NCBI GenBank assembly: GCA_029931535.1
Contig: JAQPZY010001660.1
Coordinates: 4,675,001 to 4,739,000 of the forward strand
DNA length: 64,000 nucleotides
From: Margaritifera margaritifera
Taxonomy: Eukaryota; Mollusca; Bivalvia; Unionida; Margaritiferidae
Direction: 5' to 3'
In this document: in pieces, positions 11,010 to 23,502 of the stretch
Layout: each line of letters starts with the position of its first letter
Numbering within the stretch: the stretch's first letter is position 1
Made by a program: the position numbers and the translations under genes
Notes under the pieces: model-generated
What the model was told of the DNA's origin: nothing
The model's database searches: none
What the model saw: the letters and a program-made list of their open reading frames with translations, nothing else

Positions 11010-11990
11010 CTGTAACAGCATGGCAAGACATAGGTATCACAATCAGCATGGCAAGACATGGGTATCAAAATCAGCATGGCAAGACATGGGTATCATTGTA
11101 ATGGCATGGCAAGACATAGGCATCACAATAGCATGGCAAGACATAGGTATCACAATAGCATGGCAAGACATAGGTATCACAATCAGCATGGCAAGACATA
11201 GGTATCACAATAGCATGGCAAGACATAGGTATCACAATAGCATGGCAAGACATGGGTATCACAGTCAGCATGGCAAGACATAGGTATCACAATCAGCATG
11301 GCAGGACATGGGTATCACAATCAGCATGGCAAGACATGGGTATCATTGTAATGGCATGGCAAGACATGAGTATCACAATCAGCATGGCAAGACATAGGTA
11401 TCACAATCAGCATGGCAAGACATAGGTATCACAATCAGCATGGCAGGACATGGGTATCACAATCAGCATGGCAAGACATGGGTATCATTGTAATGGCATG
11501 GCAAGACATGGGTATCACAATCAGCATGGCAAGACATAGGTATCACAATAGCATGGCAAGACATATGTATCACCATCAGCATAGCAAGACATGGGTATCA
11601 AAATCAGCATGGAAAGACATAGGTATCATTGTAATGGCATGGCAAGACATAGGCATCACAATAGCATGGCAAGACATAGGTATCACAATAGCATGGCAAG
11701 ACATGGGTATCACAGTCAGCATGGCAAGACATAGGTATCACTATCAGCATGGCAAGACATAGGTATCACAGTCAGCATGGCAAGACATAGGCATCACAAT
11801 AGCATGGCAAGACATAGGTATCACAACAGCATGGCAAGACATGGGTATCACAATCAGCATGGCAAGACATAGGTATCACAATCAGCATGGCAAGACATAG
11901 GTATCACAATCAGCATGGCAGGACATGGGTATCACAATCAGCATGGCAAGACATAAGTATCATTATAATGGCATGGCAAGTCATAAGTAT
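11010..11990. repeat. 28-bp minisatellite (GGCAAGACATAGG family)
   Basis: About 35 units of 26-31 bp: AGCATGGCAAGACATAGGTA then TCACAATC. Unit variants (CACAATC, CACAAT, ATTGTAATG) recur in the same order: the block at 11020-11110 resembles those at 11290-11360 and 11440-11500, so a higher-order unit of several monomers exists. Both strands stay open for up to 116 codons because stops are rare in the unit; these are not genes. Confidence 0.95.
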
Positions 11991-12019
11991 TACTTTTACG
12001 ATGGTATCATCAATATCAA

Positions 12020-12105
12020 CAAGATTGTCATAAACTTTAAGATTCATTAATACATTGTTATGATCATAATCATAAATAAAGACGTTTGTTTTACCCAAAA
12101 ATAGC
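12020..12105. repeat. Satellite leader, copy 2
   Basis: TTAATACATTGTTATGATCA, TAATCATAAATAAAG and GTTTTACCCAAAAATAGCTG correspond block by block to the leader at 8030-8125 that precedes the first 43-bp units. Confidence 0.7.
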
Positions 12106-13260
12106 TGCAGTTATAATGCTGCCTAAGACTCTTATGTCACATAGTTGCAGTTGTTATAATACTGCACAGGACCTCCCATTACAAATAGGTGCAGTTATAA
12201 TACTGCACAAGACCTCCCATTACAAATAGGTGCAGTTATAATACTGCACAAGACTCCCATTACAAATAGGTGCAGTTATAATACTGCACAAGACCTCCCA
12301 TTACAAATAGGTGCAGTTATAATACTGCACAAGACCTCCCATTACAAATAGGTGCAGTTATAATACTGCACAAGACTCCCATTACAAATAGTTGCAGTTA
12401 TAATACTGCACAAGACCTCCCATTACCAATACCTGCAGTTTTTGTAATACTGTACTCCAATTACAGATAGCTGCAGTGGTTATAATATTGCAGAAGACTC
12501 CAATAACAAATAGCTATAGCTGTTATAATCCTGCACAAGACTCCCATTACAAATAGCTGCACTTGTATTCTTATAATAATGAACAAGACTCCCATTACAA
12601 ATAGCTGCACTTGTATTCTTATAATAATGCACAAGACTCCCATTACAAATAGCTGCATAGGCTATAATTCTGCAAGACTTCCATTACCTATAAGTGCTGT
12701 CGTTGTAATACTGCACAAAACCGGCTGTTACAAATAGCTGCATTTATTGTATTAGTGCACAAACTCCCATTACAATAGCTGCAGTTGTTATAGTACTGTA
12801 CAAGACTTCCATTATAAATAGCTGCAGTTGTTGTGAGACTGCACAAGACTCCCATTACAAATAGGTACAGTTGTTACAACACTGCACATGACTCCCATTA
12901 CAATAGCTGCAGTTGTTATAGTACTGTAAATGACTTCCGTTATAAATAGCTGCAGTTGTTGTAAGACTGCACAAGACTCCCATTACAAATAGGTACAGTT
13001 GTTACAACACTGCACATGACTCCCATTACAAATAGTTACAGTTGTTATAAAACTACACATGACTCCATTACAAAAAGCTACAGTTATTATAAGACTGCAC
13101 ATGACTCCCATTACAAATAGCCTCAGTTACAATTCTGCACAAGACTTCCATTACAAATAGCTGCAGTTGTAATACTGCACATGACTCGCATTTCAAATAG
13201 CTGAAGTTATAAGACTACAATACTCCATTTACAAATAGCGGCAGTTAAAATACTGCAGAA

Positions 13261-13500
13261 GTGGTGCTGTACACAGGTTCTCAGCAAGTTAGTGTTGTCG
13301 AATGCTTCAGTTTGACTCAGTTGTGTTGTGTCCCATTTGCTCAGTTTCATGGTGAGGGCAACATATTGCTGAAGGTTGAATTTTGTTTGTAGTGTGCACA
13401 GTTCTACGAGCAAGAGCGGTGTTGAATAGTTAAGTTAAATCTAATCTATTGTATTTGTTCCATGACATGGCTTGGTGGTGTGCACAGGTTCTCTGCACGG
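13261..13500. repeat. Satellite spacer, copy 3
   Basis: Contains CACAGGTTCTCAGCAAGTTA, GTGTTGTCGAATGCTTCAG, TGTTCCATGACATGGCTTGG and GTGTGCACAGGTTCTC in the same order as copies 1 and 2. Confidence 0.85.
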
Positions 13501-14529
13501 CACAATACTCCCAATACCTATAGGTGCCGTTGTTGTAATACTGCACAAGATCTGCCATTACAAATATCTGCATTTATGATAGTACTGCACAAAACTCTCA
13601 TTGCAAATACCTACAGTTAAAATGCTGCACAAAACTCTCGTTAGAAATAACTGCATTTGTTACAATGCGACGATTTACTTCCCATTAGAAATAGCTGCAG
13701 TTCTTATAATACCGCACAAAACCTCCCATTACAAACAGCTGCATTTATTATAGTACTGTAGAAAACTCCCATTACAAATACCTGCAGTTTTATAATGTAG
13801 CACATAACTCGCCTTTAAAAATAATTGCATTTGTTATAATGCAGCTATTGACCTCCCATTAGATATGGCTGCAGTTGTAATACTGCACAGGACCTCCCAT
13901 TACTAATAGCTGCACAAGACTTCCATTACAGATGGCTGCAGTGATTATTATATTATTGTAGAATCCAATTACAAATAGCTACAGTTGTTATAATCCTGCA
14001 GAAGACTCCAATTACAAAAAGCTGCACATATATTATTGCACAAAACTCCCATTACAAATAGTTGCAGTTATTATAACACTGCACAATACTTGCATTCCAA
14101 ATAGCTGCAGTTCTGATAATACTTTACAAGACTCCCATTACAAATAGATGCAGTTATAATACTGCACAAGATCTATGTCAAATATCTGCAGTTACAATAC
14201 TGGACAAAACACCCGTTAAAGGATGCTTCAGTTTTAATACTGCACAAGACTCCTGTTACAAATAGCTACAGTTGTTATAATGCTGCACATGACTCCCATT
14301 ACAAATAGCTGCAGTTATAAGACTGCACAAGACTCCCGCTACAAATAGCGGCAGTTATAAGGCTGGACAAGACTCCCATTACAAATAGCTGCAGTTAGAA
14401 TGTGCACAAGACTTCCATTACAAATAGCTGCAGTTATAATACTGCACAAGACTCCCATTACAAATAGCTGCAGTTACAAGACTGGACAAGACTCCAATTA
14501 CAAATAGCGGCAGTTAAAATACTGCAGAA

Positions 14530-14660
14530 GTGGTGCTATGCACAGGTTCTCAGCAAGTTAGTGTTGTTGAATGCTTCATTTTGAATCAGTTGTGTTGTCA
14601 CATTTGCTCGGTTTCATCATCAGGATGACAAATTGGTGAAGGTTGAATGTTGTAGGTGCT
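14530..14660. repeat. Satellite spacer, copy 4 (truncated)
   Basis: Only the first half-unit is present (CACAGGTTCTCAGCAAGTTA through GGTTGAATGTTGTAGGTGCT), after which the 43-bp monomers resume. Loss of exactly one half-unit fits unequal exchange between the two half-units. Confidence 0.75.
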
Positions 14661-15387
14661 GTTGTAATACTGTACAAGACCTGCCATTACAGATAGCTGC
14701 ATTTATTATAGTACTGCACAAAACTCCCATTACAAATACTTGCATTTGTTATAATGTGATGGTTGACCTCCCATTAGAAATAGCTGTAGTTTTTATAATA
14801 CTGCACAAAAAAACCCATTACCAATAGCTGCAGTTTTGTAATACTACACAAGACTCCCATTACAAATAGTTGCGGTTGTTATAAGACTGCATATGACTCC
14901 CGTTACAAATAGCTACAGTTGTTATAATGCTGCACATAACTCCCATTACAAATAGCTGCAGTTACAATACTGCACATGGCTCCCATTACAAATAGCTAGT
15001 TTTGATGCAGTTTTTATAAGACTGCACAAGACTCCCATTACAAATAGGTGCAGTTAGAATGCTGCACAAAACTTCTATTACAAATAGTTGCAGTTTTAAT
15101 GTTGCAGTTGACTCGCATTACAAATAGATGTGGTTTTTAGAATACTGTACAAGACTCCCATTAGAAATGGCTGCAGTTATGATAATATGGTGCAAGATCT
15201 CCCATTACAAATAGTTGCAGTTGTTATAAGACTGCACAAGACTCCCAATACAAATGACTGCAGTCAGAATACTGCACATGACTCCCATTACAAATAGCAG
15301 TGGTTATAATACTGCACAGGACCCCCATTACAAATATCTGCAGTTATAATACTAAACAAGAGTCCCATTACAAATATCTGCAGTTAT

Positions 15388-16385
15388 CATCATCATCCAT
15401 CATCATCATCCATTATCATCATCATCATTAATCATTATCATCCATCAATCATCATCATCATCGTCATCATCATCCATCAATCATCATCCATCCATCCATC
15501 TATCCATTATCATTATCATCCATCAATCGTCATCGTCGCAGTCATCATCATCATCTTCCTCTTTTTCTTCATCTTCATCTTTATCTTCATCTTTTTCATC
15601 GCTCATCATCATGATCATGATCATCATCATCATGCAACTTCATCATCCATCATCATGATCTTCATCCATTTTCATCCATCATCATCATCATCATAATGAT
15701 CTTCATCCATCTTCATCCATCATCATCATCAACTTCTTCTTCATCTTCTTCATCTTTATCTTCTTAATCTTCTTCATCTTCATCATCCATCATCATCATC
15801 GTCATCCGTCGTCATCATCATCATCATCATCATCCATCAGAGTCAGGTCAGGCATTGCCTGCTACCGTAAGTAGAAGTAGACGGTACTACCTGCGACTTT
15901 CTTCATCAAGATCGTCATCATCGAGATCCTCAACGTCGTTATCATAATCATCCATCATCGTGAAGATCGTTAAGATCCCCCTCATCATTATTGTCGAAAT
16001 CCTTCTCCTGTTCCTGCTCCTCTTCCTCAATTCATCCATCCATCCGTTATCATCATTATCATCATCATCATCCATCATCATCGTCATTATCCGTCATCAT
16101 CACCATCATAATCATCATCATCATCACCATTATCATCGTCAAGATCGTCATTATCAGGATCGTCATCATCGAGATAGGCAATTTTTACTGCATGGTCACC
16201 ACTGAGATGGAGCTTTTTCTGTTGTTATTGTTGTACTCCATCATCTTCATCATCATCCATCATCATAATCATCATCATCATCATCCATCATCATCATCAT
16301 CCATCATCACAGTCATCATCATAATCATCCGTCATCATCATCATCATCATCATCATCCGTCATCATCCGTCATCACCATCATCAC

Positions 16386-16469
<84 letters not shown>

Positions 16470-17232
16470 GATCGTCGTCGTCGTCGTCGTCGTCGTCGTC
16501 ATCATCATCAGGACCGTCAACACCATGATCGTTATCATTGAGATAGGCAATTTTTACTGCATGGTCACTACTGAGATTGAGTTTTTTGTTGTTGTTATTG
16601 TCGTACTGCATCATCATCATCATCCATCATCATAATCATCATCATCATCCATCATCATCCATGATGATAGTCATCATCATAATCATCCGTTATCATCATC
16701 ATCCATCGTCATCCATCATCATCATCATCTTTATCATCATCATCGAGATCGTCAATTTTTTCTCCATACTCACTTTTGAGATGGAGTTTTTTTCTAACTA
16801 TTGTTGTACTGGAACATTATCGTCATCGTCATCGTCATCATCATCATCGTCGTCATCATCATCATCATCATCATCGAGTCAGGTCAGGCATTGCCTGCTA
16901 CCGTAAGTACAAGTAGAAGTTACAACCTGCGACTCTCATCATCATCATCATCGAGATCGTCAATTTTTACTCCATGGTCACTTCTGAGATGGAGTTTTTT
17001 CTACCTTTTGTTGTACTGGATCAACATCGTCATCATCATGATCATCATCATCGAGATCGTCAATTTTTTTCTCCATGGTAACTTCTGAGATGGAGTTTTT
17101 TCTACTTATTGTTGTACTGGAACATCATCATCATCATCATCATCATCATCGAGATCGTCAATTTTTTTCTCCATGGTAACTTCTGAGATGGAGTTGTTTT
17201 TTTCTACCTATTGTTGTACTGGATCATCATCG

Positions 17233-17279
<47 letters not shown>

Positions 17280-18251
17280 GAGATCGTAATTATCCGTTAT
17301 CGTCATCATACATCATCGTCATCCATCATCATCATCATCGAGATCGTCAATTTTTTCTCCATGGTAACTTCTGAGATGGAGTTTTTTCTGGATCATCATC
17401 GTCATCGTCATCATCATCATCCATCATCGTCATAATCATCATCATCGAGTCAGGTCAGGCATTGCCTGCTACCGTAAGAGAAGTAGTCGGTACGACTGTC
17501 ATCATCATCATTTTCATCATCGAGATCGTCAAATTTTTTCTACATGGTCACTTCTGAGATGGAGTTTATTCTACCAATTGTTATACTGGATCATCATCGT
17601 CATCATCTTCGTCATCATCATCATCGTCGTCGTCGTCGTCGAGATCGTCATTTTTTTTCTCCATGGTGACTTCTGAGATGGAGTTTTTTTTTTCTACCTA
17701 TTGTTGTACTGGATCATCATCGTGATAGTCATCATCATTATCCATCATCATCATCATGATAGAGTCAGGTCAGGCATTTCCTGCTACCGTCAGTAGAAGT
17801 AGACGGTACTACCAGCGATTGTCATCATCATCATCATCATCGAGATCGTAAATTTTCTCTCCATTGTCACTTTTGAGATGTAGTTTTTTCTACCTATTGT
17901 TGCACTGGATCATCATCGTCGTCATTATCATCATCATCATCATCATCATCATCATCGAGATCGTCAATTTTTTCTCCATGGTCACTTCTGAGATTGAGTT
18001 TTTTTAGTTGTTATTGTTGAACTGCATCATCATCATCATCATCCATCATCATAATCATCATCATCCATCATCATCATTATCCATCATCATCGTCATCATC
18101 ATAATCATCCGTCATCATCATCAGACATCATCGTCATCCATTATCATCCATCATCATCATCATCATCGAGGTCGTCAATTTTTTCTCCATGGTCACTTCT
18201 GAGATGGAGTTTTTTTCTACCTATTGTTGTACTGGATCATTAGCGTCATCG

Positions 18252-18288
<37 letters not shown>

Positions 18289-18578
18289 AGATTCAGGTCA
18301 GGCATTGCCTACTACCGTAAGTAAAAGTAGACGGTACTACCTGCGACTGTCATCATCATCATGATCATCATCGAGATCGTATATTTTTTCTCCATGGTCA
18401 CTTTTGAGATGGAGCTTTTTCTACCTATTGTTGTACTGAATCATCATCGTCATCATCATCATTATCATCATCATCATCTAGATCGACAATTTTTTCTCCA
18501 TGGTCACTTCTGAGATGGAGTTTTTTTTCTACCTATAGTTGTACTGGAACATCATCATCATCATCATCCATCAGCAAC

Positions 18579-18609
<31 letters not shown>

Positions 18610-18941
18610 GAGATCGTTAATTTTTTCTCCATGGTCATTTCTGTGATGGAGTTTTTTTTGTGCCTATAGTTGTACTGCAACATTATGATCATCATCATCC
18701 ATCATCATAATCATCATCATCATCGAGATCGTCAATTTTTACTCCATGGTCACTTCTGAGATGGAGTTTTTTTTCTACCTATAGTTGTACTGGAACATCA
18801 TCATCGCCATCATCCATCATCAACCATCATCATGATCATCATCATCATCATCGAGATCGTTAATTTTTTCTCCATGGTCACTTCTGAGATGGAGTTTTTT
18901 TTGTGCTTATAGTTGTACTCCAACATTATCATCATCATTAT

Positions 18942-18975
<34 letters not shown>

Positions 18976-20620
18976 GAGTACGTCAACTTTTTCTCCATGG
19001 TCATTTCTGAGATGGAGTTTTTTTTTTTCTTATTGTTGTACTGCATCATCATCATCATCATCATCATCCATCATTATAATCATCAATGATCATCATCATA
19101 GTCATCATCATAATCATCCGTCATCATCATCATCATCATACATCATCGTCATCCATCATCATCATCATCTTCATCATCATCATCATCATCATCATCGAGA
19201 TCGTCAATTTTTTCTCCATGGTCACTTCTGAGGTGGAGTTTTTTTCTACCTATTGTTGCACTGGATCGTCATCGTCATCGTCATTATCATCATCCATCAT
19301 CGTCGTCATATTCATCATCATCGAGTCAGGTCAGGCATTTCCTGCTAGCGTAAGAGAAGTAGACGGTACTACCTGCGACTGTCATCATCATCATCATCAT
19401 CTTCATCATCATCATCATCATCATCATCATCGAGATCGTCAATTTTTTCTCCATGGTGACTTCTGAGATGGAGTTTTTTTTCTACCTATAATTATACTGG
19501 CACATCATCATCATCATCATCATCATCATCGACATCGTCAATTTTTTCTCCATGTTCACATCTGAGATGCAGTTTTTGTTGTTGTTATTATTGTACTGCA
19601 TCATCATCATCATCCATCATCATAATCATCATCATCATCAATCATCATCATCATCATCTTCCATCATCATAGACCTCATCATAATCATCCATCGTCATCC
19701 ATCATAATCATCCATCATCATCATCGAGATCGTCAATTTTTTCTCCGTGGTCACTTCTGACATGGAGTTTTTTCTACCTATTGTTGTACTGGATCATCAT
19801 CGTCATCGTCATCATCATGATCCATCATCGTCATCATCATCAAGTCAGGTCAGGCAATTCCTGCTACCCTAAGTAGAAATAGACGGTACTACCTGCGACT
19901 GTCATCATGATCATCATCATCGAGATCGTCAATTTTTTCTCCATGGTCACTTCTGAGATGGAGTTTTTTTCTACCTATTGTTGTACTGGATCATCATCGT
20001 CATCATCATCATCCATCATCGTCATCATCATCATCATAGAGTCAGGTCAGGCATTGCCTGCTACCGTAAGTAGAAGTAGACGGTACTACCTGCGACTGTC
20101 ATCATCATCATCATCATCATCATCGAGATTGTCAATTTATTCTCCATTGTCACTTCTGAGATGGAGTTTTTTTTTTACCTATAGTTGTACTGGAACATCA
20201 TCATCATCCATCATCATTCATCATCATCCATCATCATCATCATCATCATCGAGATCGTCAATATTTTTCTCCATGGTCACCTCTGAGATGGAGTATTTGT
20301 TGTTGTTATTGTTGTACTGCATCATCATCATCCATCATCATCATCATCCAACATCATAGTCATCATCAAAAGCATTCGTCATCATCATACGTCATCATCC
20401 ATCGTCATCCATCATCATCATCATAATCATCGAGAACGTCAATTTTTTCTCCACTTCTGAGATGGAGTTTTTTTCAACTTATTGTTGTACTGGATCAGCA
20501 TCAGCATCGTCATCCTCATCCTCATCATCCATCATCGTCATCATCATCATCATCGAGTCAGGTCAGGCATTGCCTGCTACGGTAAGCAGAAGCAGACGGT
20601 ACTACCTGCGACTTTGATCA
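15388..20620. repeat. ATC-rich composite satellite with two embedded modules
   Basis: A trinucleotide background (CAT/ATC with CGTC variants) is interrupted regularly by two longer modules. Module 1 (~60 bp, nine copies) reads AGTCAGGTCAGGCATTGCCT and then CTACCGTAAGTAGAAGTAGA with an ACGGTACTACCTGCGACT end. Module 2 (~75 bp, about 25 copies) reads GAGATCGTCAATTTTTTCTC, CATGGTCACTTCTGAGATGG, AGTTTTTTCTACCTATTGTT and GTACTGGATC. Module 2 has CTCCAT / ATGGAG inverted arms flanked by T-runs. The purest triplet run is about 16373-16500. Long poly-His, poly-Ser, poly-Ile and poly-Asp ORFs come from the triplets. Confidence 0.95.
15841..15898. repeat. Module 1, first of nine copies
   Basis: Copies start at about 15841, 16877, 17448, 17763, 18290, 19323, 19843, 20039 and 20555. 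The consensus can form an outer stem (AGTC-AGGT with ACCT-GC-GACT), a hairpin CAGGC-ATT-GCCTG and a second hairpin TACCGT / ACGGTA. It matches the first ~60 nt of the LINE at 58022. Confidence 0.85.
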
Positions 20621-23342
20621 TCAAGATCGTCATCTTCGAGATCGTCAACGTCGTTATCATCGAGATCTACATCATCAAGATTGTCATCATAGAATCGTCA
20701 TCATCGAGATAGTTATCATCTAGTTCATCTACGTCATCATCGAGATCGTCATCTTCGAGATCTTCATCATCAAGATTGTCATCATTGAATCGTCATCATC
20801 GAGATAGTTATCATCTAGATCGTCATCTTCGAGATCGTCATTTTCGAGATCGTCAACGTCGTCATCATAGAAATCGTCATCTTCGAGATCGTGAACGTCG
20901 TTATCATCGAGATCTTCATCATAAAGATTGTCATCATCGAATCGTCCTCATCGAGATAGTTATCATCTAGATCGTCTACGTTGTCATCATCGAGATCGTC
21001 ATCTTCGAGATCGTCATTTTCGAGATCGTCAACGTCGTCATCATCGAGATCTTCATCATCAAGATTGTCATCATGGAATCGTCATCATCGAGATAGTTAT
21101 CATCTAGATCGTTTACGGCGTCATCTTCGAGATCGTCAACGTCGTCATCATAGAAATCATTATCTTCGATATCGTCAACGTCGTTATCATCGAGATCTTC
21201 ATCATCAAGATTGTCATCATGCAATCATCAGCATCGAGATAGTTATCATCTTGATCGTCTACGTCGTCATCATCGAGATCGTCATCTTGGAGATCGTCAA
21301 CGTCGTCATCATAGAGATCGTCAACGTCGTTATCATCGAGATTTTCATCATCAAGATTGTCATCATGGAAGGGTCATCATCGAGATAGTTATCATCTAGA
21401 TCGTCTACGTCGTCATCATTGAGATCGTCATCTTCGAGATCGTCAACATCCACATCATAGAGTTCTTCATCTTCGAGATCGTGAACGTCGTTATCATCGA
21501 GATCTTCATCATCACGATTGTCATCATGGAATCGTCATAATCGAGATAGTTATCATCTAAATCGTTTACGTCGTCATCTTCGAGATCTTCATCTTCGAGA
21601 TCGTCAATGTCGTCATCATAGAGATCGTCAACTTCAATATCGACAACGTCGTTATCATCGAGATCTTCATCATCAAGATTGTCATCATGGAATGGTCATC
21701 ATAGAGATAGTTATCATCTAGATCGTCTACGTCGTCATCATCGATATCGTCATCTTCGAGATCGTCAACGTCGTCATCATAGAGATCGTGATCGTCAAGA
21801 TTGTCATCATGGAATCGTCATCATCGAGATAGTTATCATCTAGATCGTCTACGTCATCATAATCGAGATCGTCATCTTCGAGATCGTCAACATCGTCATC
21901 ATAGAGATTGTCATCTTCCAGATCGTCAACGTCGTCATCATCGAGATCTTCATCATCAAGATTGTCATCATGGAATCGTCATCATCGAGATAGTTATCAT
22001 CCAGATCGTCTACGTCGTCATCATCGAGATCGTCATCTTCGAGACCTTCAACGTCGTTATCATCGAGATCGTCATCATCAAGATTGTCATCATGGAATTG
22101 TCATCATCGAGATCGTCATCATCTAGATCGTGTACGTCGTCATCATCGAGATCGTCATCATCTAAATCGTCATCGTCAGGATTGTCATCTTCGAGATCGT
22201 CAACGTCATTATCATCAAGATCGTCATCATCTACATCGTCGTTATCAGGATATTCGTCATCGAGATCGTCATCGTCGTCATCATCGAGATCGTCGTCATC
22301 TAGATCGTCATCATCGAGATCATCAACGTCGTTATCATCGAGTTCGTCATCCTCAAGATCATTATGAACGGCATCATCGAGATCGTCGTCATCTAGATCG
22401 TCATTCTGCTATCGTCGTCATCTATATCGTCATCATCGAGATCGTCATCATGGAGATCAACATCATCAATGTCGTCATCATCGATATCGTCTACTTCGTT
22501 ATCATAGAGATCTACATCATTAAGATCAATAAGATCGGCATCATCGAGATCGCTAAGATCGTCATCATAGTGATCCTCATCATCAAGATCGTCATCCTCT
22601 AGATCGTCATCATCGATATCATCATCAACGATATCGTCTACGTCGTTGTCATAGAGATCGTCATCATTAGGATGATTAAGATCGGCATCATCGAGATCGT
22701 CCTCTTCGAGAACTTCAACGTCGTTATTTTCGGAATCGTCATCATCCAGATCGTCATCACCTAGATCGTCTACGTCTTTGTCATCGAGATCGTCATCATC
22801 GAGGTCGTCGTCATCTATATCGTCATCATTGAGGTTGTTGTCATCTAGATCGTCATCATCTAGATCGCAATAATCGAGATCGTCATCTTCGAGATCGTCA
22901 ACGTCGTTATCTTCGAGATGGTTATGTCGTTATCATCGAGATCGTCATCATCAAGATTGTCATCATGGAATCGTCATCATCGAGATCTTCATCATCTAGA
23001 TCGTCAACGTCGTCATCATCGAGATCGTCATCATCAAGATTGTCATCATGGCATCGTCATCATTGAGATCGTCATCTTCGAGATCTTCAACGTCGTTATC
23101 ACCGAGATCTTCATCATCAAGATTGTCATCATGGAATCGTCATCATCCAGATCATCATCATCTAGATCGTCTACGTCGTTATCGTCGAGATCGTCATCAT
23201 CGAGGTCGTCGTCATCTAGATCGTCATAATCGAGGTCGTCGTCATCGAGATCGTCATCTTCGAGATCAACATCATCAATATCGTCATCATCGATATCGTC
23301 TACTTCGTTATCATCGAGATCGTCATTATTAAGATCATTAAG
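20621..23342. repeat. 15-bp-based satellite (GTCATCATCGAGATC) with higher-order units
   Basis: The basic unit is GTCATCATCGAGATC or close variants (GTCAACGTC, TTCATCATCAAGATT, ATCATCTAGATC). Blocks containing GAGATAGTTATCATCTAGAT recur near 20709, 20803, 20954, 21092, 21238, 21383, 21544, 21706, 21828 and 21989, so the higher-order period varies between about 94 and 162 bp. Nearly every unit contains TCGA and GATC, giving a higher CpG density than the flanks. Arg/Ser/His ORFs on the plus strand and Asp-rich ORFs on the minus strand are repeat artefacts. Confidence 0.9.
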
Positions 23343-23502
23343 AAAGAAAGAACTAATACAATTGCAACAATATCAGCATTCTCATCATTTGTATCAACTA
23401 TCGTGAAGTATCTAATAATTCCAAAGCGTGCAAGACCCCTATTTGAATACAAAACAGAAGAGCTTTCACATTTTTTCATTTCTGCATACTCATGACCATG
23501 TA

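Larger units (their letters stand above)
12100..15390. repeat. 43-bp satellite, array 2
   Basis: Roughly 70 monomers of the 43-bp unit (GCAGTTATAATACTGCACAA, GACTCCCATTACAAATAG). The stretch 12150-12420 is the most homogeneous, with near-identical copies carrying AATAGGTGCAGTTATAATAC, suggesting recent local amplification. Two spacers are embedded (13261-13500; 14530-14660). At 15388 the last monomer passes without a gap into the ATC repeat (GCAGTTATCATCATC). Confidence 0.95.

Noticed and set aside
11020..11762. ORFs of 87 and 116 codons with a HRYHN repeat
   Set aside because: They are by-products of a 28-bp minisatellite whose length is not a multiple of three.
9197..15390. Regular 43-bp repeats resembling a CRISPR array
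   Set aside because: Units are head-to-tail without unique spacers, divergent, and in an intron- and LINE-bearing genome; this is a eukaryotic satellite.
15960..23340. Long poly-His, poly-Ser, poly-Ile, poly-Asp and Arg/Ser-His ORFs on both strands
   Set aside because: They are translations of ATC- and TCGA-type repeats in several frames at once, with no gene signals.
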